A program made the translations under genes and the position numbers. Under the pieces are notes generated by a model. It made no database searches. It worked only from the letters and a program-made list of their open reading frames with translations, and was not told where the DNA came from. DNA of 64,000 bases from JADLGH01 sp964586675. GTDB taxonomy: Bacteria > Desulfobacterota_D > UBA1144 > Nemesobacterales > UBA2774. The stretch spans positions 3,898 through 67,897 of the forward strand of contig CAZPHQ010000015.1 of the NCBI GenBank assembly GCA_964586675.1. Direction: 5' to 3'. Positions within the stretch are counted from its first letter, which is position 1, and each line of letters begins with the position of its first letter. This document shows positions 6,426 to 14,971 of this stretch, piece after piece.

Positions 6426-7697
6426 CTAAAGATGAAGCCCCTCGTAAAGAGGGCCCGACTTCCGCTCGCGTGATAAATCCACGGCGTGTTTCAGCTCCCT
6501 TCTCGGCTTCCCGTCGAGGATAATGTCGGTGAGGGCGACCCCGGCCCCGTATGAAATCATGAGGCCTCTTCCCGTGTGCGCGGCGCATTCGTAAATGTTA
6601 TCGTACCCCGGCACCTTCCCCAAATATCCCGACCTGTCAGGCGTCTCGGCGTAAATGCCCGCCCATCCCCTGACGAGCCTCACCTTCTCGAACGCGCTCA
6701 TCCGGCGATAGAGCGGCTCCCAGATGTATTTCACGAACCGGCTCTCCTCGCTCATTCCGCCGAAGCTGAAGTCGAAGTTGTATCCCACGGGCTCGTCCAT
6801 GTTCGAATAGCCGGCGAGTATCCCCGTACCCTCCTGGTGAAAGTAAACGTCCGAAGTATCTATCACCATCCCATACGCCGAAAGGTCGACGTCCGGCGCG
6901 TCGATGACAACCATCTGCCGCCGCCGCGGCTTTATCTCGTCGTCCTGAAAACCGTAGAGCTTCGCGACCGCCGGGGCCCACGCGCCGGCAGTGTTAATAA
7001 AAGTCCCGCATTCGAGCTCGATCACGGGGAAGTCTCTGTCTGGCGCGCCTTTCGTCAGAATCTCCCTCGCCGCTTCGCTGAGCCCGCCGGAGCTTCGTGC
7101 AAGCGCGCCGAGGTCGTACGCCGTCGCCGCCCTCGCCTTCCCGTCCCGGACGTCTACTCCGTTGACGAAGCATCCGCCTATGAACTTCACCCCGCGCGCC
7201 TTCGCCGAGCCCCTGTAGTATTCCCTGAGCGAGTAATGGTCTATGAGCCCCGCCTTACGCGATATCGAAAGCCCGGCAATGCCCTCGGTGCTGGTGACGA
7301 GCGGGATCATGCGCGGGACGTCTTCGGGCGCGTGGAGCTCGACGGGGAGGCCGTATTCGACGTAGAGCGGATGGTTCTCGTTTACCTCCTTCCACGAGGC
7401 GCTCCCGTGCATCCAGTAGTACCCGAGCTCCCGGAACTGTATAATCTCGGATATCGTCTCGTAGAAGTCTATGGAATATTTGCAGAGCTCGATGTTCGCC
7501 CTGCTGCGCCACGTGGCCCTCACTCCCCCCGCGTTCTTGAGCGTCGAGGAATGCTCTCCTTCGAGGTCGAGGTCGAGCACCCCTATGCTCGCCTTCTCGC
7601 CCCGCCGTTCGAGCTCCTTCGAAAGCGCGCACGCGGCCGACGAGCCCAGTATGCCCGCCCCCGCGAAAAGAAAGTCGAAGCGGTTGCCCATAGCCAT
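6426..7697 (-). CDS. FAD-dependent oxidoreductase (DAO family)
   Basis: 423 residues. N-terminal Rossmann motif GAGILG at residues 13-18 binds FAD. An ATWRSRANIELCKYSIDFY stretch, then ECGTFINTAGAWAP and the C-terminal ECAAHTGRGLMISYGAG, fit the D-amino-acid oxidase/glycine oxidase/sarcosine oxidase superfamily. Members oxidise amines or hydroxy acids; the substrate cannot be assigned. ATG at 7697 and another two codons later (MGNRFDF) are both possible. TAGAAT sits directly before the first ATG, hinting at a very short leader. Confidence 0.85.
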   Translation of the reverse strand: MAMGNRFDFLFAGAGILGSSAACALSKELERRGEKASIGVLDLDLEGEHSSTLKNAGGVRATWRSRANIELCKYSIDFYETISEIIQFRELGYYWMHGSASWKEVNENHPLYVEYGLPVELHAPEDVPRMIPLVTSTEGIAGLSISRKAGLIDHYSLREYYRGSAKARGVKFIGGCFVNGVDVRDGKARAATAYDLGALARSSGGLSEAAREILTKGAPDRDFPVIELECGTFINTAGAWAPAVAKLYGFQDDEIKPRRRQMVVIDAPDVDLSAYGMVIDTSDVYFHQEGTGILAGYSNMDEPVGYNFDFSFGGMSEESRFVKYIWEPLYRRMSAFEKVRLVRGWAGIYAETPDRSGYLGKVPGYDNIYECAAHTGRGLMISYGAGVALTDIILDGKPRRELKHAVDLSRERKSGPLYEGLHL

Positions 7698-7757
7698 ATT
7701 CTAGCACACAAAGGCGGCGGCTTTCGCTCCTTTATATTGTGTTATCCTTTTCCAACC

Positions 7758-9017
7758 GTGGACAGCTCGCCCCTCAACTGGCTCTTCGTCGACATGAACT
7801 CCTACTTCGCCTCCGTCGAGCAGGAGCTACGCCCGGAGCTCCGCGGCAAGCCTGTCGGAGTCGTACCCGTCATGGCCGACAGCACGTGCTGCATAGCGGC
7901 GAGCTACGAGGCCAAGGCGTTCGGCGTCACCACGGGCACGAGGGTTTCGGCGGCGAAGAAGCTCTGCCCCGGGATCGTGCTCGTCGAATCGCGGCCCGTC
8001 GAATACATAGAGATGCACGGGAAGATACGGGACGCCGTCGATTCCGTCGTCCCCGTTCACAGGGTCGATTCCATAGACGAGATGTCGTGCAGGCTCACTG
8101 GCCGGCAGACGGAGCTGGATAACGCCGTCCAGCTCGGCCGCGAGGTTAAAGACGCCATAAGGAAACAGGCCGGCGGGTATCTGAAATGCTCCGTCGGCAT
8201 AGCGCCCAACCGCTTTCTCGCAAAGGTGGCGAGCGACATGCAGAAGCCCGACGGCTTCGTCGTCATAAAAAAGGAAGAGCTTCCAGAAAAACTCTACAGC
8301 CTTTCGTTGTCGGACTTCCCAGGTATAGGGCGGCGAATGGAGGCGCGGATCAGGGCGAACGGGATCGATACCGTGAAGGCCCTCTGCGCGCTCTCGGAGG
8401 CGAGGATGGGCCGCATCTGGCAGAGCGTCGTCGGCAGGAAATGGTATTCGCTCCTCCGGGGTGATGATATCACCGAGCCCGAGACCGAGCGCCGGAGCGT
8501 CAGCCACTCGCACGTTCTCCCTCCCATGCAGAGGACGGACGAAGGCGTCCGCGCGGTCTTCGTCAATCTCATACACAAGGCCGCATTCAGGCTCCGAAGG
8601 CTCGGCTGCCTTACGCGGAAGATGATAGTCGGAATAGATTGTTTCGGGGAGCACAAGAGCTGGAGGAAGGGCATCGATATAGACCTCAAGAATGACACGC
8701 AGACGATGATAGAGGCTTTTACGGGAGTTTGGGACGGGCGTCCCCGCGGGCGGAAGCCGCTCAGGGTATCGGTCGCCTTCATCGACCTCGTCCCCGCCGG
8801 CGAGAGCACTCTCCCGCTGCTGCCGGGCGAAAGGAAAAGAGATAACGTCGCCGCAGCACTCGACAGAATTAACGACAAGTTCGGGACCAACAGTATATAC
8901 TACGGCTCGATGCACGCGGCCCCGGATGCGGTCCCTCTCAGGATTTCCTTCACGTCCATCCCCGACGTCATAAAGCCGAAGAAGCCCCTCCGCACTCCTG
9001 AAGAAAAAAAGAAATAG
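7758..9017 (+). CDS. dinB: Y-family DNA polymerase (DNA polymerase IV, DinB-like)
   Basis: About 419 residues from GTG 7758; a TTG at 7737 is an alternative and neither has a clear ribosome site. Motifs in order: FVDMNSYFASVEQ (first catalytic Asp), SYEAKAFGVTTGTR, SIDEMSCRL (second catalytic Asp-Glu), CSVGIAPNRFLAKVASD and KPDG in the palm, then FPGIGRRMEARI (helix-hairpin-helix thumb) and a little-finger domain. It performs error-prone lesion bypass. The SIDE motif is followed by MSC instead of the usual AYLD-like sequence, so this is a divergent DinB. The frame stays open far upstream opposite the oxidoreductase gene, but that part is not credible protein. Confidence 0.88.
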   Translation: MDSSPLNWLFVDMNSYFASVEQELRPELRGKPVGVVPVMADSTCCIAASYEAKAFGVTTGTRVSAAKKLCPGIVLVESRPVEYIEMHGKIRDAVDSVVPVHRVDSIDEMSCRLTGRQTELDNAVQLGREVKDAIRKQAGGYLKCSVGIAPNRFLAKVASDMQKPDGFVVIKKEELPEKLYSLSLSDFPGIGRRMEARIRANGIDTVKALCALSEARMGRIWQSVVGRKWYSLLRGDDITEPETERRSVSHSHVLPPMQRTDEGVRAVFVNLIHKAAFRLRRLGCLTRKMIVGIDCFGEHKSWRKGIDIDLKNDTQTMIEAFTGVWDGRPRGRKPLRVSVAFIDLVPAGESTLPLLPGERKRDNVAAALDRINDKFGTNSIYYGSMHAAPDAVPLRISFTSIPDVIKPKKPLRTPEEKKK

Positions 9018-9029
9018 ACCGGAATTTTC

Positions 9030-9542
9030 TCAGCCTTTCTTCTTTCCCGCGCCGAGCTTTTTCACAGCCTTTCTGCTTTCGTCGGCGACCTTCCCTATCG
9101 GAAAGAAAAAGAGGTACTGCCCGGTGTCGCGGAGAACGTCGAAGGCCCGGGAAGATACCCTGTCGAAGAACCTTATCGATTTCCCGTCCGTGATGAGGAC
9201 CCAGTTGTGCGGCTCGGCCAGGACCTCGGGCATCTTCTCTTTTAGAAATCGGAGCACTTCGCGGAAGCGGCTCACGGGTATGCCGTTCTTCTGGAGAGAG
9301 ACGAGCCACCTGAGGACGATGAAGTCTTCCGTGGAATAGAGCTTGGGGACCCCCCTCCCCTGCGCCGACCTCAGGCTCGGGACGATGAGCCCCGTGTGCT
9401 CGTAGTAGTAAAGATGGTCGTAATCGAGGTGGACGCCTTCGAGCGCCTCGATGAGCTTTATGACGTCTTTGCTTTTGAGGCCGGATTCGACCCTGCCCTG
9501 GGGCTCTTTCCTGTCCGTCTCTTTCGCCGCTCTCTTTTTCAC
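9030..9542 (-). CDS. MerR-family transcriptional regulator
   Basis: 170 residues from a GTG start. Residues 22-95 match the winged-helix MerR DNA-binding domain (KSKDVIKLIEAL, YYYEHTGLIVPSLRSAQGRGVPKLYSTEDFIVLRWLVSLQKNGIP). The C-terminal part has no metal-binding cysteines, so it is not a classical metal sensor, and it ends in a lysine-rich tail. Its target is unknown; the only divergent neighbour is the lyase gene at 9677. Convergent with dinB, 12 bp apart. Confidence 0.8.
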   Translation of the reverse strand: MKKRAAKETDRKEPQGRVESGLKSKDVIKLIEALEGVHLDYDHLYYYEHTGLIVPSLRSAQGRGVPKLYSTEDFIVLRWLVSLQKNGIPVSRFREVLRFLKEKMPEVLAEPHNWVLITDGKSIRFFDRVSSRAFDVLRDTGQYLFFFPIGKVADESRKAVKKLGAGKKKG

Positions 9543-9676
9543 GCCGGGTCCGTAGAAAAATGCAGATACAGAGGAATTTATAGCTCCAGAATATCACAAA
9601 CGCCGCCCCGAGTTCAATCCCGCTTGACACCTGCCCGGCCTCTATCTATTTTTCTCTTAAAAACGGGGGTGACGAC

Positions 9677-10555
9677 ATGGCGACTAACGGTGAGAGGCTT
9701 AGAGCGGTGCTTTCGGGCAAGGGCGTGCTCGTCCTGCCCGGGGTGCACGACTGCGTGAGCGCCAGGCTCGCCGAGGCGGCCGGGTTCGAGGCCGCATTCA
9801 CGAGCGGGTTCGGCATATCGGCTTCCACGCTCGGCAGGCCGGATTTCGGGTTCCTGACGGCGACGGAGATGCTGGCGAGCGTGAGCCGCATCGTCTCGTC
9901 CGTCTCCATACCTGTCGTTGCCGACATAGACACCGGGTACGGGAATCCCCTTAACGTCATGAGAACGGTCGGCGAGATCGTATCCGCCGGGGCCGCCGGG
10001 ATAATACTCGAAGACCAGGAGTGGCCGAAGAAGTGCGGGCACTTCGAGGGGAAGCGGGTAATCCCCGCCGAGGAGCACGCCGAGAAGATACGCGCCGCTG
10101 TCGAGGCCCGCGGGGCGAGCGAGCTCGTCATCATAGGCCGGACAGACGCCCGCGCCGTTAACGGGCTCGACGACGCCATACGCAGGGGGAGGATATATTA
10201 CGAATCCGGGGCCGACGTCGTTTTCATCGAGGCCCCGCAGTCGGTCGAAGAGCTCCGTGAGATCGCGGCCGCGTTCCCCGACGCCCCGCTCTTCGCGAAC
10301 ATGGTCGAAGGAGGAAAGACGCCCCTCCTTAACGCGGCCGAGCTCGGCGAGCTCGGGTTCAAGATCGTAGTTTTCCCACTGGCCGGGCTCTTCTCGGCCA
10401 CGAGGGCGATGGAAAACTGTTTTTCATACCTCAGGAAAAACGGCTCGACTTTCGGCTTTTCGGATATGCTCACGTTCAGGGAATTCGAGGCAGTCGTCGA
10501 CGTTCCCGGATACCGCGCGCTCGAAAAGAAATTCTCCATTGCAAAAAAGGACTGA
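9677..10555 (+). CDS. Isocitrate lyase/PEP mutase superfamily protein
   Basis: 292 residues. The (beta/alpha)8 barrel signature is clear: DIDTGYGNP binds the metal, and the KKCGH catalytic loop lies in EDQEWPKKCGHFEGK. HDCVSARLAEAAGFEAAFTSGFG at the start and ARAVNGLDDAIRR, VFIEAPQS follow the methylisocitrate lyase/oxaloacetate decarboxylase/carboxyphosphonoenolpyruvate mutase group. Substrate cannot be decided between these: no prpC or prpD is nearby. GGGGTG precedes ATG 9677. A divergent MerR-type regulator lies upstream. Confidence 0.82.
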   Translation: MATNGERLRAVLSGKGVLVLPGVHDCVSARLAEAAGFEAAFTSGFGISASTLGRPDFGFLTATEMLASVSRIVSSVSIPVVADIDTGYGNPLNVMRTVGEIVSAGAAGIILEDQEWPKKCGHFEGKRVIPAEEHAEKIRAAVEARGASELVIIGRTDARAVNGLDDAIRRGRIYYESGADVVFIEAPQSVEELREIAAAFPDAPLFANMVEGGKTPLLNAAELGELGFKIVVFPLAGLFSATRAMENCFSYLRKNGSTFGFSDMLTFREFEAVVDVPGYRALEKKFSIAKKD

Positions 10556-10563
10556 GGCGGACA

Positions 10564-10980
10564 GTGTCCGCTGACGACCGACGTAGCAAGCATGGAGCTA
10601 TTGTCGCCAGTCGTGCGAATGTCGAATACAGTAGAGTGGCTGCTATGACGGAAAGCACACCGTGTGTGCGGACAACCGACGTAGCACAGAGGTGTGTGTT
10701 GGCAACTTTTCGCGCGACAGGAACTTTGAATTACTGTTCTTGCCTCGCCGGAAAACACACTACGTGCACGCCTCGCGTGCGGGAATCCGGCGTAGCAGGT
10801 AAGGAGCCGTTGTCACCTACCATGCGAATGGCGGATACAACCGTGTAGATGCCTATGTTTAAAAGCACACTGTGTCCGCTGACGACCGGCGTAGCAAGCA
10901 TGAAGCTATTATCGCCCGTCGTGCGAACGTCGAATACAGCAGAGTGGCTGCTATGACGGAAAGCACACTGCGTGTGCGGA
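10564..10980 (+). repeat. Degenerate tandem-repeat tract, four units of about 100 bp
   Basis: This 427-bp gap holds no gene. Units begin near 10564, 10664, 10775 and 10872. The first and last (10564-10672 and 10872-10980) are both 109 bp and differ at only about eight positions. The second and third are degraded but retain CCGACGTAGCA or CCGGCGTAGCA. Junctions carry imperfect palindromes such as GCACACCGTGTGTGC. One face could be read as a short peptide in the two good copies, but substitutions are not concentrated at third positions. The tract ends at the stop codon of the next gene. Candidates are a MITE-like element or a structured intergenic repeat. Confidence 0.75.
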
Positions 10981-10982
10981 AA

Positions 10983-12407
10983 TTATTTCAGCAGCGCGCC
11001 CAGATCTATAGGCTGGCCGTTTATGATAACCTGCCCCGCTTTGTAGGCCGCTTCTATCTTGTAGGAATCGCCCTCGCTCACCAGTATATCCCCCGAGACA
11101 AGCATGTTTATTTCGTCCTCGGCCGCTCCCCTGGCAAGCTCCGCGAGCTCCTCGTCCGTCGGCGGGTCGTCTCCCATGGATGCAAGGTTGTTCAGCACTT
11201 CTTCTTTCTTGTGGTCGGTGAGGGCCGAGATGAAAAGCTCCTTCGAGACCGTTATGCCGGCGTCGGCTGTGAGCGCAGCCAGCATGAGAACCGGGTTCTG
11301 CGCCAAGTCGACATTCTCGAGGCCCTCCCCGTCGGCGTATATGCCGAGGTGACCTTCGAGCTTGCCTCCGGACGTTTCGAGCGAGAGCTTCCTGAGCTCG
11401 ATCTTCGGCGACTTGCTTATAAAGCCCGGGAGGAGATTCACGAGCTCTCCTGTGAAGCGGGCCTTCGCCTCCTCATTGTCCGCCGCGTCCTGGTTCTCGT
11501 TTATGAGCCGCTGGAGCTTCTTCCACGACGCCGAATCTATATTGCTAATGGAAAGCTCGTACCCGCCGTTCCCGTATTTATCGCTCCCGAAAGTCAGCCC
11601 GCTGAAAACGAGGCTGTGCGAGCTGTCGAGAATCCCGCTCTTGTCTTCGGAGTTGCCCTTGAACACTATATTCGTAATCGCGAGATTTTTCTTACCGTTT
11701 GCGCCGGGCTTCGCAGAGAAATCCAGGCTGTCCACTGTGAGGTTGACGTCGCCTGTCGGGTATTCGGCATCGGCGGACGCGTACGAAAGCTCCGACCATG
11801 CCTTGAGCCCCGAGACCGTGAGGGTCGAATCCTCGCCGTCGATTTTGAAACCGGGCGATTTGAGGTCACTTATGCTGTGGAACGACTTCGTGTCGTAGTC
11901 GACCTTTCCCGAAAAACCCTGCCACGAGAGCTTTCCGCCGTTTTCCAGATCGAGCTCGAAGCTCGGCATCGACATGTCGGCCACGGCTTTATTGTCGAAA
12001 GAGATGACGGTGTGAACGTCTACCGGAGGGATTTTCTCGAACATCTCCGCGTTGGCCGACCCTTCGGCGGGGATCAGCCTGATCTCGGAATCCATCACCG
12101 CAAGCACCGGGGCGGCTTTCGCTTTTCCGCCGAATACCGCGAGTACGGGTATCGGGCCGTGGTATATGGTGTCCGTCTCGTCGAGCCTGACGATCTCTTT
12201 CCCCATGTTCTTGACGGCGAAAACCGTGCGGGCACTGGAGCTCAGGAGCCCCCTGTCGTAGCTCTTGCTCACGACGCTGAAGGTGTCGTCCTCGGTATAT
12301 TTGTCGACGAGGTCGTTGTAGACCTTTTCGGTGTCCATACCGAACTTGTAGGACGTCCCGACGACGCCCAGGACCAGAACGAGAAGTATTATCGATAAAA
12401 CCCTCAT
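10983..12407 (-). CDS. YdgA-like (DUF945) exported protein
   Basis: 474 residues. A hydrophobic N-terminus (residues 1-20, MRVLSIILLVLVLGVVGTSY) is an uncleaved anchor or signal peptide. It is followed by repeated beta-rich segments such as YDRGLLSSSARTVF and LSWQGFSGKVDYDTK, as in the DUF945/YdgA family of inner-membrane-anchored periplasmic proteins. Their molecular function is not established. Length matches the family. The stop codon abuts the tandem-repeat tract. Confidence 0.75.
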   Translation of the reverse strand: MRVLSIILLVLVLGVVGTSYKFGMDTEKVYNDLVDKYTEDDTFSVVSKSYDRGLLSSSARTVFAVKNMGKEIVRLDETDTIYHGPIPVLAVFGGKAKAAPVLAVMDSEIRLIPAEGSANAEMFEKIPPVDVHTVISFDNKAVADMSMPSFELDLENGGKLSWQGFSGKVDYDTKSFHSISDLKSPGFKIDGEDSTLTVSGLKAWSELSYASADAEYPTGDVNLTVDSLDFSAKPGANGKKNLAITNIVFKGNSEDKSGILDSSHSLVFSGLTFGSDKYGNGGYELSISNIDSASWKKLQRLINENQDAADNEEAKARFTGELVNLLPGFISKSPKIELRKLSLETSGGKLEGHLGIYADGEGLENVDLAQNPVLMLAALTADAGITVSKELFISALTDHKKEEVLNNLASMGDDPPTDEELAELARGAAEDEINMLVSGDILVSEGDSYKIEAAYKAGQVIINGQPIDLGALLK

Positions 12408-12442
12408 ATCACTCTCCCTTGTCGGCGTTTCACGATAGCTTA

Positions 12443-12472
12443 ATTATATTTCCCCCGCATGGGGATATGCAA
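12443..12472 (-). promoter_or_regulatory. Possible promoter of the YdgA-like gene with a palindrome in its spacer
   Basis: Minus strand: TTGCAT (12472..12467), 18 bp, TATAAT (12448..12443). The -10 is perfect but the -35 matches only three bases. The spacer contains CCCC-GCAT-GGGG (12453-12464), a compact inverted repeat that could be an operator. Weak evidence. Confidence 0.35.
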
Positions 12473-12551
12473 CTATGCGCCGCGAATAAACGCCACGGGG
12501 GCCCCGCCTTCGGACCCTGATTCGGACAAATACGGCGCGTGCGCGAAGACC

Positions 12552-13208
12552 TTAATTTACCTCGGCCGCCCCCGGGAAGGGTTTTACGTAGAGCTTGAGA
12601 TCCTGGAGAAACTGGCCGTATATCTCGCCGAGCGCCGTGTTCCATCCCCTCATGAGCTCAGGCGCCGAAGCCGTCGGAATGGGAACGTGTGAGCTGTATG
12701 TCTTGTTAAAGACTATACCGGTGCTGTCGCCGTATTCGCTCTCGGGCGTGTATTCGAGGAGGAAAAACTGTATCGTCATCACCGCAGCCGGAGCGCCCCT
12801 GTAGTCGCCGTAGAGCTCTACCACGTTGGACTGTATGTAGTAGCTTGCGAAGCCCTGCCCGAGAGAGCTCATGACGTCTTCGAATATCCCGGTATCCGCG
12901 AGCCATCGTATCGTCATCTCGGTGAGGAGCGAACCCGGAGGCCTGAAGAACTGGTTGTAAAAGTCCGACTCGTAGCTTATATCGTCGACCCTGTATATGA
13001 ACTCCTTGCCGTCGCTCCCAGGGGAGACGTTGAACTTCCAAACCTGGGCCACCGTGCCATTTACGGGGGCTGCTACTTTCTCCGCAGGGGGAACCTCGAA
13101 CATATAGTAGCTCCGCTCGGGGTATTTCTTCGTTATGCCTCCGCACCCTGCCGCGCCGAGCGCGGCGAATACGGCTGCGGATATCAGTAAAAGGAATCTT
13201 GCTCTCAT
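12552..13208 (-). CDS. PqiC/ABC-type transport auxiliary lipoprotein
   Basis: About 218 residues from ATG 13208, which overlaps the TGA of the MCE gene in an ATGA junction. MRARFLLLISAAVFAALGAAGC is a lipoprotein signal with the lipidated Cys in AAGC. The mature part (SYYMFEVPP ... VWKFNVSPGSDGKEFIYRVDDISYESDFYNQF) follows the ABC-type transport auxiliary component family, the outer-membrane partner of Mla/Pqi systems. Last gene of the cluster, so it probably links the MCE protein to the outer membrane. Confidence 0.82.
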   Translation of the reverse strand: MRARFLLLISAAVFAALGAAGCGGITKKYPERSYYMFEVPPAEKVAAPVNGTVAQVWKFNVSPGSDGKEFIYRVDDISYESDFYNQFFRPPGSLLTEMTIRWLADTGIFEDVMSSLGQGFASYYIQSNVVELYGDYRGAPAAVMTIQFFLLEYTPESEYGDSTGIVFNKTYSSHVPIPTASAPELMRGWNTALGEIYGQFLQDLKLYVKPFPGAAEVN

Positions 13209-14158
13209 TTCTTTTCCTCCCCCTCGGGTGCGATGTGCGGCGGAGGGCTCCCGAAAAGCACCCACGAGGGGTATTTTTTCAAGGTCTCCATAAAATCCTT
13301 CATATCCTCGGAAATGCGTTCTATGTTCTCCATGGTGAGCTTGATATTGTGCTCTCTGTTCGAGAGGAGCCTGTCGGTACGTTTCAAGGTCCTGTTGAGC
13401 TCGCCCGTAATCGCCGAGACGTTCGCCAGGGTTTCCTTCGTCTCCTTGCTCTTGAGCATCCTGTCGAGCTCTGCGGTCGTGGTGTCGATCGTCGTGACGA
13501 GCTTCCGTAGATCCGCGCTGAGCTCCCCTACCTTGGCCTGCTCGACGGCCCTGTTAAGAGACGCGACGAGGTCCTCCACGCCGTCCGTTATCTTCTGTAT
13601 GTCGATGTTCTCTATGCTCCGGGACAAATTCTCGATAGTCTGCGTGATCTGCGTTATCGTCCCCGGGGCGGAAGGTATGTAGGAGTAATCGGGGGTCCAG
13701 TCGTGGGCGAGCGGAGGATAGCGGTCGGGGTCGAGATAGACGGCGTTAAGGAAGGCGATACCCGTTACGCCCTGCGAGGCGAGCTGGAGCCTGAGCCCCT
13801 TGTTAACCATTTCCTGATAACCCTTCTGCCTTTCTTCGTGGGTTTGGAACAGCCTCCCCTGCCTGCCCTTCCCGCCTACCTTGTCGAGGTATATCTCGGC
13901 CCGGACGAGAACAAACGTCTTCTTCGTCTTGTACTCGTTGAATACGAACCCGATGTAGCTGACGTTACCTATCTGGACACCCTGGAACTCGAGCGAGGCC
14001 CCGACGGAGAGGCCCTGCACAGACTGATCGAAGTAGGTCTCGATGGTGGTCTTCTCCTCGAAAAACTTCCCGCCGCCGAAAATTATTATGGCCGCGGCGA
14101 GGAACAGGCTGGCGATGATAACGAAAAGCCCAATCTTGAAATAATTCGGTTTTTTCAT
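13205..14158 (-). CDS. mlaD: MCE-domain lipid-binding protein (MlaD family)
   Basis: 317 residues. One N-terminal transmembrane helix (about 9-27) is followed by an MCE domain (residues 38-120, TIETYFDQSVQGLSVGASLEFQGVQIG) and a long coiled helical C-terminus. This resembles the longer MCE proteins more than the short E. coli MlaD. It forms the periplasmic lipid-carrying ring of the transporter. Overlaps the ATPase gene by 4 bp and the lipoprotein gene by 4 bp. Confidence 0.85.
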   Translation of the reverse strand: MKKPNYFKIGLFVIIASLFLAAAIIIFGGGKFFEEKTTIETYFDQSVQGLSVGASLEFQGVQIGNVSYIGFVFNEYKTKKTFVLVRAEIYLDKVGGKGRQGRLFQTHEERQKGYQEMVNKGLRLQLASQGVTGIAFLNAVYLDPDRYPPLAHDWTPDYSYIPSAPGTITQITQTIENLSRSIENIDIQKITDGVEDLVASLNRAVEQAKVGELSADLRKLVTTIDTTTAELDRMLKSKETKETLANVSAITGELNRTLKRTDRLLSNREHNIKLTMENIERISEDMKDFMETLKKYPSWVLFGSPPPHIAPEGEEKK

Positions 14159-14970
14159 CTTCCGGACTCCCCTTTATTTTCTTCACCGCCGAGATCAGAG
14201 TCGGTCTGACGCCTGAAGAACTTCTGTACGACCGGGATGGTCGAATGGTCCCTCAGGTATATCGGCTTCCCCTCGGCGATGATACCCTTTGTGCTCTTGT
14301 CGAGCATGATAACCCTGTCCGCTATATTGTAAATGCTGTTAAGCTCGTGAGTCACGACGACGAACGTTACGCCGAGGCTACGGGCGAGCTGTTTTATAAG
14401 CTCGTCGAGCTCCGCCGACGTTATCGGGTCGAGCCCGGCGGACGGCTCGTCCAGAAAAAGGACGCTCGGGTCGAGCGCCATCGCCCGCGCGAGCGCGGCG
14501 CGCTTTATCATGCCGCCGCTGAGCTCGGACGGCATCTTCTCCTCGGAGCCTGTGAGGCCGACGAGCGAGAGCTTCATCCTGCCTATGAGGTCCCTCGCCT
14601 CCTTGCCGAGCTCGGTATACTCCTCGAGCGGCAGCATGACGTTCTGAAGCACCGTCATCGAGCCGAATAGCGCGCCCAGCTGGTAGGCGACCCCTATCCG
14701 CTTGAGTATCTCTATCCTTTCATCGCCCTCGGCCGTGGTAATATCGCGCCCCTCTATTAAAACACTGCCGCTGAAAGGCTTGTAAAGACCTATCATGTGC
14801 TTCAGCAGCGTGCTCTTTCCGCAGCCCGAGCCCCCGAGTATGACGAATATCTCGCCCCTGTATACGTCGAAAGTGATATTGTCGAGTATGGTGTTGTCCC
14901 CGTACTTCGCCGTGAGGCCCTCGACCTTTATAATAGCTTCTCTTTTACCTTCGCCGTTGTTCCCGCCCAT
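14155..14970 (-). CDS. mlaF: Phospholipid ABC transporter ATP-binding protein (MlaF family)
   Basis: 271 residues. Walker A is GGSGCGKST (about 48-56). The signature LSGGMIKRAALARA with an M in place of Q, and Walker B VLFLDEPSAGLDP with a following H-loop VTHEL, are characteristic of MlaF-type ATPases. It powers lipid transport between the membranes. Two bases separate its start from the permease stop. Confidence 0.9.
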   Translation of the reverse strand: MGGNNGEGKREAIIKVEGLTAKYGDNTILDNITFDVYRGEIFVILGGSGCGKSTLLKHMIGLYKPFSGSVLIEGRDITTAEGDERIEILKRIGVAYQLGALFGSMTVLQNVMLPLEEYTELGKEARDLIGRMKLSLVGLTGSEEKMPSELSGGMIKRAALARAMALDPSVLFLDEPSAGLDPITSAELDELIKQLARSLGVTFVVVTHELNSIYNIADRVIMLDKSTKGIIAEGKPIYLRDHSTIPVVQKFFRRQTDSDLGGEENKGESGR

Positions 14971-14971
14971 A

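Noticed and set aside
6576..7757. Long open frame upstream of dinB on the plus strand
   Set aside because: It lies opposite the oxidoreductase gene, is Arg/Pro/His-rich, and has no conserved motif. It is a codon-bias shadow.
10564..10980. A small protein in two copies (MSADDRRSKH...) within the repeats
   Set aside because: The two copies differ by about as many amino-acid-changing as silent changes; frames end differently and the degraded units destroy the reading frame.
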